Positions 52,860 to 64,000 of a stretch of DNA of 64,000 bases are shown here, in pieces. Position numbers and translations under genes: made by a program. The notes under the pieces are model-generated. The model did no database searches. It was not told the DNA's origin and saw only the letters and a program-made list of their open reading frames with translations. Within the stretch, counting starts at the first letter, position 1, and every line of letters starts with the position of its first letter. The stretch is from Areca catechu (Eukaryota; Streptophyta; Magnoliopsida; Arecales; Arecaceae), in the NCBI GenBank assembly GCA_021397845.1, contig CM038052.1, forward strand, positions 141,737,854-141,801,853, in the 5' to 3' direction.

Positions 52860-53740
52860 TGTCAACTGGCCACACTGCTCTCCTAACTTTCTACTCCTTG
52901 GCCATCATCCAGTGAAGAATGGATATTTTGGGTCCCTTTCCTCCCACGTCTGGTCAATGAAAGTACCTGATCATGGCCATCGACTACTTCACCAAATGGG
53001 TTAAGGCCGAGCCCCTAGTGCAGATCACTGAAGCCAAGGCCAGATCCTTTTTTTGGAAGTCAGTCATCTACCATTTAGGACTCCCACACTCAGTCATCAT
53101 CGACAACAGGCGGCAATTCGACAACCAAGCTTTCGAAGAATTCTGTGCTAATCTCAACATCCTCCATCACTTCACTTCGGTGGCTCACCCTTAAACCAAC
53201 GGGGAGGCTGAGGTGACCAACCGAACCATCTTACAAGGGCTCTGCACCAAACTGGGTGAGGCCAAGGGATGATGGGCCGAGGAGCTTCCCAGTGTGCTAT
53301 GGACCTACCGCACCATGCCTCGGATGGTGACAGGAGAAACGCCATTCAACCTTGTCTTCGGTTCCAAGGTTGTGGTCCTAGTGGAGGTGGGACTGCCCAT
53401 ACTGCAAGTGGAGCAATATAACAAAGCTGAGATCTGGCCCGCCTCCTCCTTAACTTCGATCTGCTAGACAAAATGAGGGACAAAGCTTGACTCCGAATGG
53501 CAGCATATCGGCAACGGGTTACTTGCTACTATAACTCCTGCGTCAAGCCCAAGACATTCCATCCAGGAGACATGGTTCTCAAGCGAGCAGAAGTGTCCCA
53601 ACCAGGGGAATGCGGCCAACTTTTTTTGAACTGGAAAGGTCCCTATAAGGTGGTTGAGGCTTTGCTACATGGAGCCTACTACCTCGCCGGACTCGATGGC
53701 ACCCAGTTCTCTCGAATATAGATTGCCTACAACCTAAGAA
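52860..53740 (+). pseudogene. int: Gypsy G4 integrase, 5'-truncated
   Basis: Starts within the linker before the core (PWP.. then MDILGPFPPTSGQ near 52918). Core: AIDYFTKWVKAEPLVQIT (first Asp), IIDNRRQFDNQAFEEF (second Asp; usual NG is NR), then a stop, GEAEVTNRTILQGLCTKL (Glu), WAEELPSVLWTYRTMPR and GETPFNLVFGS. Open piece 53497-53721 is the C-terminal domain with AYRQRVTCYYN, VLKRAEVSQP and the GPY motif LNWKGPYKVVEALLHGAYYL. All three catalytic residues are visible. Different family from G2 by sequence. Confidence 0.88.
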
Positions 53741-54240
53741 TGTACTACTAATAATATAAGGCTCTCCTTCAATAATTAAAGTTCCTTTTTAGTGCAACAT
53801 TATTTCCCACCTATGCAGGGAATCCATCTGCCCAACTCCAAGTTCGGTGAACAAAGCCAAAAAACTTACAAAACCCTGCACTCAAAGTCAGAAAACTCCA
53901 GAAGCCCCACACTTAAAGTCAAGAAACTCTAGAAGCCCTACACTCAAAGTCGAAAAACTCTAAAAGCCCCGCACTCAAATTTAGGAAGCTCTAGAAGCCC
54001 CGCATTCAAAGTCAAGAAACTTACGTAGCCTTGCACTCATCCACCCGACTCTAAGTCCAGCAAAGAAAGTTGGGAAACTCCAGAATCCCCACACTTATCA
54101 TTCATTCATCTCATTCCTCTGATCCAAAGATGTGAGCCAGGAAACTCCAGAAGCCCTGCATTCACATTAACATGACCTCAAGACCGGCGAGGAGAGCCGA
54201 AGAACCTCCAGAGTTCCAGCAGTCGACCAAAAAATCTTAG
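53741..54240. repeat. ~31-bp tandem repeat of G4
   Basis: From about 53870 to 54030, five units of about 31 bp of the type AAACTCTAGAAGCCCTACAC then TCAAAGTC(G/A)A; related single units reappear near 54080 and 54140. Position between integrase and accessory ORF as in G2 and G3. Confidence 0.85.
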
Positions 54241-54559
54241 ACTTAGACAAAAATAGCCGGGACATGGAAAGTCTTACCCTTGGCTACCATGAAGTCTATC
54301 TTCCTATCAGAAAAAGGGGAGAGAGACTCAAGGAAGAAAAGCAAGGTGGAGTTCATTGGCAAAGTGAGGCTTATTCCTCATTGCAAGAATGAATCCTCTA
54401 CAATGTGAAGGATCCCTACTTGCCAAGAAAGTCTTTAGAGTATGTAAAAAAAAAAGAAGAAGACTCATCAAGTGAAAAAAAATTGTTTGTATTCATTAAA
54501 GTTCTTTTTTATACAAAGGCCCCCGACAGGCCTGGAAGTCCTTCAAAAACTTAAGTACA

Positions 54560-56215
54560 AAAAGAAAAATCCTATCTATATGTTGAGGTAGCTGACTCCT
54601 TCCCAGGCTGGCGGGTCATCCTCTCAGCCTCCAACACAGCCTCTATCGGTGGAGTAGCTAGATCAACAGCGGCCTCAGCTTCAACCTTTGGTTTAGCATT
54701 GGACTCCAAGTTGGCTTCGATAGAGGGCGATCTTGGTGCCCTGGCGACACTGGGCAGGTCTGGGTGGATGTTCTCCAGACCCTTCAGCCCAAAAAGCCAT
54801 CTGGCCTTCCCCTGAAAGTCATCAAACCCCTTCTGGTAGGAGTCGAGGACCGTCTCGGAGACCTCGTCAACAAAGGCCTCCGATGCCTTGAACTTCAGGA
54901 TGGCTTCGGCAGCCTTCTTCTTTGCTGCCTCCATCAAGGCCACCACCACCATAGCATTCTCCTCTACCACCATAGCCCGGGCTGTCACCTCATCGAGTTG
55001 AACCTGGAGGGTCTATGCCCATCCCTCCGGGCATGCCATCACCATCACAACACTGGCCTCCTTCTCGGCCAGGCGGGAGGTCTTCTCCTTTTCGCCTTTA
55101 GAGCCCCATCGAGCTTAGTGGACTTCATCTCCAGCTCCGTCGCCATCGTCTGGGAGCTAGCCAGTTCAATTTGGAGGGCCTTCATGCGGTCCTCCAACTC
55201 TTGCACCTAGATCGTTTGGGTCTAGGCCTCGACCTCAATAGCCTCCTTCTACTTGCGGAGGCCATGGTCCTTCTTCATCAGCCCCAAGCACGAGTACCAA
55301 ATAAGCTGAGTATTGGTGACCACCTGTAATAGTAGGAAAGAGGGGGTCAGTTGACATTTATATGGGTAGGAAAAAGAAATAAGGCAAGTAAAAAGCTAGC
55401 TTATCGATAAAAGTTAGGGAAAAACCCCGGAGATGATGTCAATCAATTGACGGCCGCCCTTCTCCCGATGATCTTGTGGCTAGATGACAACATTGAGGAT
55501 ATGTTCCGCTAGCTTGGCGTCTCTCATCATCGCTGTGTCTGGTGGCAGGAAGGCCATCACCCTCTGCATCCCCAGGCCCGGTGTCGTGGAAGGTGCTATG
55601 GGCCCCAGCATGGTGGTCGGCGGGGGCGCGGTGGCTGCAAGCTAGGTGCCGGTTACTTCAGTTGCTGACGGTGGTGCTGGCCTCTCCATGGTGGCATCAT
55701 CTGCCACCTTCACCACCTCCAGTCATGGCGAAGCTCTAGTTCAAGGAGGGGCCATTGAAGCTGCTAGCATGGCCTCGTCCTCAGTCCTGGCCTCCCTCCC
55801 AGGCCTACGAGCTTGGGGCTAGGCCGTTGACCTAGGCATAGCTAGAGCCACAGTCGGCCCCCTCTCTGCTGGCCCAGCAGAAGGTCCTCGACTAGGCCTC
55901 CGCTATGGCTCCTCCTGGGCCTTCTTTGATTGCTCCTCTTTGGGCCCCATAGAGGCGGCCCTTTTCCTTGATATCTGGAGGAGCTATTCCATGGAGAACT
56001 TCATCCCTACAATAAGAAAAGAGATCGATTAGTCTCCAGCTGAAGCAAAGTCTATCTTGAGAAAATGAAGCCCTGACATCGAGCCTTACCCTAAGATTGG
56101 GCTGGGCTAACCCCAACGTCAGTGAGGTTCCACTCGGTCAATAGGTCCCGGAGAGCTGGGACCTCAAAGGTGATGAGCCAGTCGTACACCTCCTTAAGAA
56201 TGAAGAAAAGATGGG
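54560..56215 (-). pseudogene. Gypsy G4 accessory ORF with intron, antisense
   Basis: Minus strand. N-terminal exon from the C5 border at 56215: VYDWLITFEVPALRDLL, then a basic and Pro/Ala-rich stretch (MAPP.. TATAPPPTTMLGPIAPS), ending VVI.. LIDIISG. A likely intron lies at about 55326-55425, with acceptor CTACTATTACAG on the minus strand. The last exon is a coiled coil (ELEDRMKALQIELASSQTMA, AKKEKTSRLAEKEAS) and 54572-54988 with VSETVLDSYQKGFDDFQGKA and RWLFGLKGLENIHPDL, followed by an Ala/Glu-rich tail. Stops are few for this region. The start lies beyond 56215, cut by C5. Confidence 0.72.
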
Positions 56216-56471
56216 CTAAAAAGAGTTTACGGGATGCCATAAAATCTCAGTCCCGATGGTCATGAGTCGACACTTCAAATTTGCTCAAGTGTCGACACTT
56301 CAAGTGAGTCAACACTTGGCAATTTTTCAAGTGTCGACCCTTGACCTCAGGCAAGCAAAATAAATTTCAATAAATTCCAAAAAAAATCTAGAAAAAATCT
56401 AGGAGACATCCTAAATGATATTTGAAGGATTTTGAAACAATGTAGAGGATTTTAACAAGAATTTGAAGAGT
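56216..56471 (-). other. C5 spacer after pol, truncated
   Basis: Contains four motifs AAGTGTCGACACTTGAG-like at 56265-56340, equivalent to 11424-11515 of C2. It ends with TAAAAAGAGTTTACGG (plus strand), which aligns with 11525-11550 of C2. Confidence 0.78.
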
Positions 56472-58675
56472 TTAGACAAAAGGAAAAATGATTCCTAATT
56501 CTCTTCTAATCATGTAGAATCTATCTTCACTAAGAGGTTTTGTGAAAATATCAGCAAGTTGATTATCAGTACATACAAAGTCAAGCATTACATCACCATT
56601 TTGCATATGATCTCTTATGAAGTGATATCTTATTTCAATGTGTTTGCTTCTTGAATGTTGTACAAGATTTTTAGTTAGATTTATTGCACTTGTATTATCA
56701 CATCTTAAGAGAGTTTTACTTAATTTTATGCCAAAATCTTCAAGTTATTGTTTGATCCATAGAATTTTAACACAACAACTTCCAGCTGCTATATATTCGG
56801 CTTCCACCGTAGATAGAGCAACTAAATTTTATTTCTTGCTAAACCATGAAATCAAATTCACTCCAAGAAATTGATAGGTTCCACTAGTACTTTTTCTATC
56901 TAGTTTACATCCAGCAAAATTAGCATCAGAATATGCAATCAATTCAATAGATGATTCTCTAGAGTACTAAAGTCCAATATCAATAGTGCCAGATAGATAT
57001 CTTAGTATACATTTAACAACCAATAAATGAGATCCTTTAGGAGCAAACTAATATCTTACACACATACATACATTGAACATTATAGCTAGCTTACTTGCAG
57101 TTAAATATAACAATGAACCAATCAAACCTCTATATAACTTTTGATCAACATTCTTACCCGATTCATCTTTGTCAAGTTTACAAGAAGGGCTCATAGGAGT
57201 ACCTAATGATTTAGTGTTCTCCATCCCAAACTTCTTTAGAATTTCTTTTGTGTACTTAGCTTGGTTGATGAAGATCGTTTCTTTAGTTTGCTTGATCTAG
57301 AGTCCGAGAAAAAGTTTAGCTCTCCCATCATGCATATCTCGAACTCTCCCTGTATAAGCTTGGCAAACTCTTGACAAAAAACTTCATTAGTAATACTAAA
57401 AATAATATCATCGACATACACTTGTACTACTAATAAGTCATTATTTTTCTTTTTCAAAAATAGTGTAGTGTCAACATTACCTCTTCAAAAATCATTTTCA
57501 AGCAAAAATCTACTTAATCTATTATACCAAGCCCTTGGAGCTGGTTTCAAACCATACAAAGCTTTATGAAGTTTAAAAACATGATCAGGGCATTCGTGAT
57601 TTTCAAAACCAGGGGGCTGTTCAACATAAACTTCTTCTTCAATAAAGCCATTCAAAAAAATACTTTTGACATCCATTTGAAATAAATTAAAATCCATAAA
57701 ACAAGCAAAAGCAAGTAGTAATCTAATTTCTTCTAATCTAGTAACAGGTGCAAAAGTTTCATCAAAATTGATACCTTCTTCTTGATTATAACCTTTTGCA
57801 ACTAGTCTAGCTTTATTTCTTATTACTAAACCATGTTCATCAAGTTTATTTTTGAAAACCTATTTTGTTCCTATTATTGAAACATTTGAAGGTCTTTCAA
57901 CTAAAGTCCAAATATTATTCCTTATAAAATGATTTAATTCATCTTGCATAGCATTTAACCAATTAGAATCTTTTTCTGCTTCTTCAATTGATTTAGGTTC
58001 TACTTAAGATACAAATGCTAAGCAATCACAAACATTTCTCAAAGAAAAATGGGTACTTATCCCTTTTGATAGATCACCAATTATAAGCTCTTTAGGATGT
58101 GCATGGGCATACCTCCATTCTTTAGGTAGTGGATTGGGTGTAGATGAGGCCCCTACTTCTTGTACTTGTTCTTCTTTATTATTTTGATCACCTCCTTGAT
58201 CCTTGGAAGTTTCTTCATTGATTGTCATCCTTCCCAGCTTTTGAATACCTATCTCATCATCAACAGTATCTTCTTTTTTAGAAGATTTATCATTAGATTC
58301 ATCAAAGACTACATGAATGGATTCTTCAACTAGAAGAGTTCTTTTATTGAAGACCCTGTATGCCTTGCTAGAAGTAGAGTATCCTAAGAGGATACCCTTA
58401 TCTGACTTGGCATCAAATTTACTAATATTATCTTTATCATTGTTTAGAATGAAACAACAACATCCAAAAACATGAAAATATTTTATAGTAGGTTTTCTAC
58501 TTTTCTAAAGTTCATATAGTATTTTTTTCCAAATAGGTCGGATTAAAACATGATTTAAAACATAACATGCAATGTTTATGGCTTCCACCCAAAAATATTT
58601 AGGTAAATTATTTTCACAAAGCATTGTGCGTGCCATTTCTTCAAGAGTTCTATTCTTTCTTTCTACCACCCCATT
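56472..58675 (-). pseudogene. pol: C5 RT-RNase H and integrase C-terminus, near-intact
   Basis: Continues the pol of 58676-59566 after a single stop. Integrase end (GVVERKNRTLEEMAR, VFGCCCFILNNDKDN, LGYSTSSKAYRVFNKRTLL), then RT: PKEWRYAHAHPKELIIGDLS, NKARLVAKGYNQEEGINFDE, FAPVTRLEEIRLLLAFA, MDVKSIFLNGFIEEEVYVEQ, HKALYGLKPAPRAWYNRL and intact YVDD at 57407-57418. A frameshift near 57300 (after MMGELNFF) and others beyond it break the RT end. RNase H continues to the stop at 56474 with recognisable remains. Breaks are few: stops near 58010 and 57865, and frame changes near 57485 and 57300. Confidence 0.88.
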
Positions 58676-59566
58676 TTATTGAGGTGTCCTAGGTGCAGAA
58701 AAATTATGATTAATATCATTTTTATTATAAAATATTTCAAAATCATGATTTTCAAACTCAGTACCATGATCACTTCGTAAAGAGATGATTGAAACACCTT
58801 TTTTATTTGAAACCTTTTTATGAAATTTAATGAATGCTAAAAAAGTTTCATCCTTGTATGCCAAAAACATTATCCAAGTAAAACATGAATAGTCATCCAT
58901 AATCACTAAACCATACTTCTTACCTCCCAAACTAGTTATTCTAGTTAGTCCAAAGAGGTCCATATGAAGTAATTCTAAGGGTCTAGTGGTAGATACTACT
59001 CCTTTAGGTTTGAAATAAGATTTTATTTGTTTTCCAAGTTGACATACACTACAGATCTTATCTTTTTCAAAAGTGAGTTTTGACAAATCTTTTACAAGAT
59101 TCTTTTTGTTTACTTTTGAAATCAAATGCATGCTTGCATATCCTAGTCTACGATGCCAAAGCCAACTAGTTTTATTGATCTTGGCTTCTATTACCACTAG
59201 ACATTGACCATTTTTCATGGGTAGATCATCAAGATCAACCATGTAAATGTTTCCATGCCTATGACCAACAAACCTGATGCCATTGTCATCTAGACTAGAT
59301 ACAATGCACATAGAAGATTTGAAAACTACTTTAAATCCTCTATCACAAAATTGACTTATAATAAATAAATTATGCTTTAAACCATCAACTAACAAAACAT
59401 TATCAACAAAAGTAGTAGGGGTGATATGGATTTTATCGATACCAATAATTTTGTCCTTTTTATTATCACCAAAAGTCACGTTTCCACCATTCAAAGCTTC
59501 CAGAGATGAGAATTGACTCACATCCTCAGTCATGTATCTTGAGCAACCACTATCAAGATACCACAT
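58676..59566 (-). pseudogene. pro-int: C5 protease and integrase core (296-aa open piece)
   Basis: Longest open frame in the window. MWYLDSGCSRYMTED (protease DSG site), VDGLKHNLFIISQFCDRGFK, then the pre-integrase zinc region LWHRRLGYASMHLIS and CSVCQLGKQIKSYF, then the integrase core LELLHMDLFGLTRI (first Asp), DDYSCFTWIMFLAYKDE and SLRSDHGTEFENHDFEIFYN (second Asp). It ends at TPQ followed by TAA where relatives have a second Gln, consistent with one C-to-T change CAA to TAA; the NGVVER with the third catalytic residue follows in frame. Confidence 0.93.
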
Positions 59567-60290
59567 TCTTCTTTTATCCTTGGTTGCAAGATACGCCTAC
59601 AAAACAAGTCAAGTAAAAACTTTAGGTACCCAAGTCATCTTGGGTCCTTTAAGGTTAGTTGAATTGGTTTCTTTTGGAACCTAAACCTTCCTAATAGCAT
59701 TTGATTTTCTTTTATTACATATATAAGATTTGTGTCCTACTATACCACATGCATAACAAGTAATACTAGAAAAAGCAAGTACAAAGAAGTTTTTGAAAAA
59801 TTTTTGCTATTTGTGATTTAAATCCTAAGCCTGTTTTGTTAAAAATGGCTCTTTGATTATTTATAAGCATATTTAATTTTTCATAACTGTAGGTAAACTT
59901 TTCAACAAAAGGCTTTACTTTTTCTAGCTCTTCTTTATATTTTTTGTTTTCTAGTAAAAATTTCTTATTTTGATTTGCAAGTTTTTCATTTATATCAAAA
60001 ATTTTATCCTTTTTCAAAGTGTCTTTTTCTTTTAAAAGATCTTCTTTTTTATTTTTTAAAATATTTATTTGTTCACTCAAGTTCTTGTTTTCTTGAATCA
60101 AGCTTTCATTTTCTATTAAAAACTTATCAAATGTTTTTGAAAGCTCTAGGTTTTGTTTTCTCAATTCTTTGTTTTTGAATTTAAGCTTTTGATATTCAAT
60201 AACTAGTTCATCGAAAACATCACGTAGTTCTTCAAATGTAAAGCCATTTTCTGATTCAAGTTTTACCGCTTCTTCATGACCATAAAACAA
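59567..60290 (-). pseudogene. C5 gag coiled coil and second zinc knuckle
   Basis: 59766-60290 (174 aa) is a Lys/Glu/Asn-rich coiled coil (ELRDVFDELVIEYQKLKFKN, LKNKKEDLLKEKDTLKKDK), homologous to 7426-7836 in C2 but with an extra heptad-like block. An intact knuckle CYACGIVGHKSYIC is at 59717-59758 after a frame break. The linker to the protease is at 59570-59700. Confidence 0.85.
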
Positions 60291-61316
60291 AGGTTGGCCA
60301 CTTCTTGTTGTTCTTCGTTGGAGCTCGAATCTTCACTTTTGCTCCACATTGCCATCGTAGCCTTTTTCCTAAATTTCTTCTTACTTTTCTTAAGAATGGA
60401 GCAATCCAACTTGTAATGACCTGGCTTCTTACATTCGAAGCATATCGGTTGCTCCCTTTCCTTTTCTTTTTCTTTTTCCTTACTATGACACCCTTTTGTA
60501 GCTTTTTCTTGTAGAAATTTTTCTTCCTCATAAATCTTCTGAACTTTCTTGTAATGAGGGCTGTTTCATCTTCTTCATCATCTTCATTAGACTCATCACT
60601 TGATTCTTCCTTGGTAGTGGACTTGAATGCAATGGCTTTCTTCTTGTCATTGTCCACTATTTTCTGCTTCAAGAAGAGCTCATAAGTCATCAATGAACCT
60701 AAAAGCTGCTCAAGTGGAAGAGTATTGACATCTTTGACTTCTTCAATGACAACCTTTGGATCCCAAGAAGCTGGAAGAGATCTAAGAATTTTGTTAATAA
60801 GTTTAGCATTAGAAATGACTTTACCCAAGCTCCTCATGCCATTTACAATATTAGTAAATCTAGTATACATTTCACTAATAGTTTCAGTTTGTTCCATCCT
60901 AAACATCTCATAAGTGTAAATGAGCATGTTTACTTTGGTGGTCTTTACTTGATGTGTACCCTCATGGGTAACTTCAAGTGTGTTCCAAATCTCTTTGGCC
61001 GAAATACAATTTGATATTCTGTTAAATTTACTTTGATCAAGTGCACAGAATAACAAATTCATGGCATAGCATTAAGCTCAGCTTGCTAAATATCATTTTC
61101 ATCCCAATCTTCTTCTAATTTGGGAGTGATAATGCCATTAACCAAAAGAGTGGGCTGATGAGAGCCTTTAACTATAATTTTTCACATATTATAATCAATA
61201 GCTTGAATGTAAATGCACATGCATGTCTTCCAATATATGTAGTTCATGCCATTAAATAAAGATGAATGGTTAGAGGCTTGTCCTTCTATAATACCAATAC
61301 CTATTTGGGCTGCCAT
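60274..61316 (-). pseudogene. gag: C5 gag, capsid and first zinc knuckle
   Basis: ATG at 61316 (MAAQIGIGIIEGQASNHSSL), equivalent to 6396 in C2. A stop near codon 45 and a frame change near 61070 separate it from the open piece 60274-61062: MNLLFCALDQSKFNRISN, EIWNTLEVTHEGTHQVKTTK, MRSLGKVISNAKLINKILRS, LPASWDPKV. A poly-Lys frameshift near 60490 precedes the knuckle CFECKKPGHYKLDC at 60401-60442, so the reported frame misses it. Confidence 0.88.
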
Positions 61317-61361
61317 GATCTTTAACTCAAGATCGTTGGACCTGCAAGCAGAGTACCAGGC

Positions 61362-61373
61362 TCTAATACCACT
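61362..61373 (-). promoter_or_regulatory. Primer-binding site of C5
   Basis: Minus strand AGTGGTATTAGA, one base different from the C2 PBS (GGTATCAGA). Confidence 0.82.
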
Positions 61374-62762
61374 TGTTACCCAGAAATGGAGCCCAAGAGG
61401 GGGGGTGAATTGGGTATTAAAAAATTTAAGAAAGTATGTGCACTTCTTAGTGAGTTTGTGTAACAAAGTGATAGTGCTCAATGAATTATGCAGTAGAAGT
61501 AATAAATAAAATGCAAGGTAATAAAAAGTAAGTAGAGAAGGAATCAAGCAACCATAAATACCAAGATGTATAGTGGTTCAGTGTACCCTAGCACCTACAT
61601 CTACTTTCCAAGCTTTTTCTTGGGAATTTCTACTATAATCTATCCAAGATTACAGCCGACTTATTTTCTAAGGCTCACAAGTCAAAACCTATGTTAGTTT
61701 TATCGCCTAGGCTCACCAACAACCTTTACAACTTGTTTTATCCAGGCTCACAAGTCAAATCCAAGTTGGTTTTATCCTTTAGGCTCACTAACAATCTTTA
61801 ACACTAGTTTCAATACCTTTGAAACTAGCAACAACAAAAGAAATCAAGTATACAATAAATAAGAACAAGAAATAGATCCTAAAATGAGCAGAAATTAAAG
61901 TTGATGTAGCTCTTCTTGAATGCTTGAATTGCCTTCTTCTTGGAATCTTTGAATGCTTATGGCCAAACACTTGAATGCTCAACAACTCAAAAATGGAAGC
62001 CTTTTATCATGGAATCTCTTAAAAGCTCTCTTCTTATCTTTTCAAATGATTGGAGTTTGTCTTATATGATTCTTGTCTTTCTTATTGACTTGAAGAGGTT
62101 TGGTAAGTGTTAAATACCTCAAATCCACTAAAAAATCTATTGAAGACCATTAGAATTTGAAAAATAGCCATTTGAAATTGTTTGGAGATATTTTTGAAAT
62201 TTTGAGAACTACCGTTATAGCATGAGTTAATCTCTTGAGTCGACACTTGGAGCGTGAGTCGACACTTCAGGCTGAATACAGAAAACTTGATGTTCTGCCC
62301 CAAAACTTGTGTCAAGCGATGAGTCGATCTCTTGAATCGACACTTGACATGTGGGTCGATCTCTTGAGTCGACACTTGGCGTGCTAGTTGAAGATTTGCA
62401 TGCCAATCTTCTGGAACTTCTGAATTTTTTCCATGAGTCAATCTTGTGAGTCGACACTTGGCCTGTGAGTCGATCTCTTGAGTCGACACTTGATCTGTGC
62501 CATCCAAAAATACATGCCAAACTCTAAATTTCTTAAAGATTTATCTATTAATCCTTTAGATACTTCTTTACAAGAGCCAAAGTGGTTGTTTTAACAATAT
62601 TCTAAGATTAGAAGATCTATTTATCATAAAAAACTTCTTGCTTTCAAATTGGTACACTTGATACTCTTTTAAGTCCTGAAATTTATACTTCAATTGGAAC
62701 ATTAATCCAAACATATACTCAACATTTTGTTATTCACCAAAATCAAGGAGTCAAAGCCAACA
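61374..62762 (-). repeat. 5' LTR of C5
   Basis: 1389 bp, minus strand from TGTTGGCTTTGACTCC at 62762 to GGGTAACA at 61374. TATA context at 61569-61580. Palindrome array at about 62220-62495 with GAGTCGACACTTG and GAGTCGATCTCTTGAGTCG units. Right flank is CAGAT; the other end is lost. Confidence 0.92.
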
Positions 62763-63690
62763 CAGATTATATTATGCTTAAAGAAGAAAGTTTTTTAGCA
62801 TCAAGAGCGACTTTACCTAGGCTTTGGCAACATCTTCTAGATCATTTTTGGGGATCAATGACACCAAAAAAAAATATATTGTTACTAATTGGTAAAGAGT
62901 TTTGTTGATAAATAGATGAAATAAAGCATAACTCGATCAACTGCTCTCTCTCTTTTTCTCCTAATTTTCATCATTATGGACATGTTGTGTTAAGTGGTTC
63001 ACCTCTATTGAAAATAACAACTAGGTATATGTTAAGAGAAAATAGAGAATCTATCCCAAGAAAAGTTTGATTTGTTTATCATTGGTCTTTTGTATCAAAA
63101 AAAAAATTATTATAAATATTCTCTTTGGTAGTGTAATGTTCACTTGCAATGTAAATACATGTATATTGTTCATTTTCTCACATCACATCTCAGAAAAGGA
63201 TAAAAATATTAATAAAAAATAAAAATATGGTACCAGAAAATTATACAAAAAATTTTGTATATTGTAAAGTTTTTTATATTCATGCTCATGTATACTTCTA
63301 TTGTATAATACTATTGATTCTTAAATTGAATAATTGCAATAACTGATTGTCAATATTTGGATTTACAAAATCCGAAAGCTATGATTATATTTTTCAAATA
63401 GTATTTGATTTGCAAAATCAATATGATAACAGCTTAAATTTTAAAGTTATCAAAATTTTTAAAGAAGATGATTCTGGATCTGAGAATTTAAAGGGAAGTC
63501 CTTCATCTATATGTCCATTACAATTAATGGAAGAGTTAATTTTTGCAACCCATGAAAAATAAATCGAGTATGAGCTGTTTCATGGAAGAAGTCCTCCGAA
63601 AAAATCTCCTAGCATAATTTGATAATATTTTTTGTTAAACATTCTATAACATATATTTCTTATATATATACTAAAATTATTATTGATATG
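62763..63690. other. AT-rich stretch with unrecognised coding-like pieces
   Basis: The plus strand reads MLKEESFLASRATLPRLWQH and LLDHFWGSMTPKKNILLLIG near 62776-62905, and after a stop a second piece with SPLLKITTRYMLRENRE near 63000-63050. 63347-63562 is open for 71 aa with an acidic end. None resembles a family I can name. They could be decayed fragments of one protein or chance. Confidence 0.35.
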
Positions 63691-63699
63691 GCAGGATCG

Positions 63700-64000
63700 T
63701 TGATGTGGAGTCCCTGTCAGGTCCAGCCGGATGCCATATTGGTAGAAGTTGCCATGTCAGACCCTCTACCTTCATCGGGCGGCTCCCTCGAGATTGAGCC
63801 CACCTCGATCAAAGTCGAGCTCCCGCTTTCTTCAAGCTCCTTTGCCGGGCAGCTCCCTCGAGGTCGAGCCCACCTCGATCGAAGTCGAGCTCCTACTCTC
63901 TTCGAGCTCCTTCACCGAGCGCTTCCTCGAGGTCGAGCCCACCTCGATCGAAGTCGAGCTCCTACTCTCTTCGACCTCCTTCACCGGGCGGCTCCCTCGA
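63700..64000. repeat. 70-bp GC-rich tandem repeat, continues past the window
   Basis: CGGGCGGCTCCCTCGAG-type starts at 63776, 63846, 63916 and 63986, exactly 70 bp apart. Each unit holds CTCGAGGTCGAGCCCACC then TCGATCGAAGTCGAGCTCC, rich in TCGA palindromes. It follows an AT-rich stretch with a sharp change in composition near 63690. Confidence 0.9.

Larger units (their letters stand above)
56216..62762 (-). mobile_element. Copia C5: minus-strand SIRE-type element lacking its 3' end
   Basis: 5' LTR 61374-62762, PBS, gag, and full pol to the stop at 56472-56474, plus the spacer with GTCGAC motifs up to the sequence equivalent to C2 11545. The third ORF and 3' LTR are missing, replaced by gypsy G4 at 56215. 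Pol is the best preserved of the four copia internal regions here and serves to interpret the others. Confidence 0.92.

Noticed and set aside
63000..63690. Organelle DNA insertion (AT-rich)
   Set aside because: No plastid or mitochondrial gene sequence recognised.

Overview
The window is nuclear DNA of a flowering plant, from a gene-free, transposon-filled region. Evidence is the SIRE-type Ty1/copia elements with an extra third ORF, the Tat-type Ty3/gypsy elements with antisense, intron-containing accessory ORFs carrying a 'putative gypsy type transposon' (Transposase_28-like) domain, and an L1-type LINE with a DUF4283-like ORF1. These lineages are typical of angiosperms. I cannot name the species. 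I found no intact host gene, rRNA, tRNA or CRISPR, and nearly every ORF is a broken piece of a retroelement.

Layout. 1-3049: 5' end of minus-strand copia C1 (gag, PBS, LTR). 3050-4949 plus 15711-~16590: minus-strand gypsy G1 (protease, gag, PBS, LTR), split by C2. 4950-15710: complete plus-strand copia C2, bounded by the 5-bp target duplication CTCTC. ~16600-17525 and 34823-36593 (with a remnant at 46361-~46500): one minus-strand LINE, cut apart by later insertions. 17526-33559: gypsy composite G2. It holds a 1.8-kb inverted repeat (LTR plus accessory ORF), then LTR-gag-pol, a 90-bp tandem repeat and several antisense accessory ORFs. 33560-34822: lone copia LTR C3. 36599-46355: complete copia C4 with target duplication CTTTC, containing a ~1.0-kb internal inversion and a deletion of the RT/RNase H boundary. 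~46760-51430: 3' part of minus-strand gypsy G3. 51431-~52850: unclassified LTR-like insert. ~52860-56215: 3' half of plus-strand gypsy G4. 56216-62762: minus-strand copia C5, the best-preserved pol. 62763-63700: unassigned AT-rich DNA. ~63700-64000: a 70-bp GC-rich tandem repeat running off the end.

The order of insertion can be read from the nesting. The LINE is the oldest layer. G1 abuts its RT, the G2 block sits in its endonuclease, and C4 sits in its 5' end. C2 later landed 15 bp inside the gag of G1, and C1 truncates G1 from the other side.

The most unusual signal is not a gene. Every copia LTR here, and the spacer between pol and the third ORF, carries an array of short imperfect palindromes around GAGTCGACTC. 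The motif density persists although the five LTR copies have otherwise diverged widely. Other items worth checking are the clean inversion in C4, the head-to-head gypsy inverted repeat, and the family of antisense spliced accessory ORFs next to family-specific tandem repeats. I did not find a new multi-gene system.
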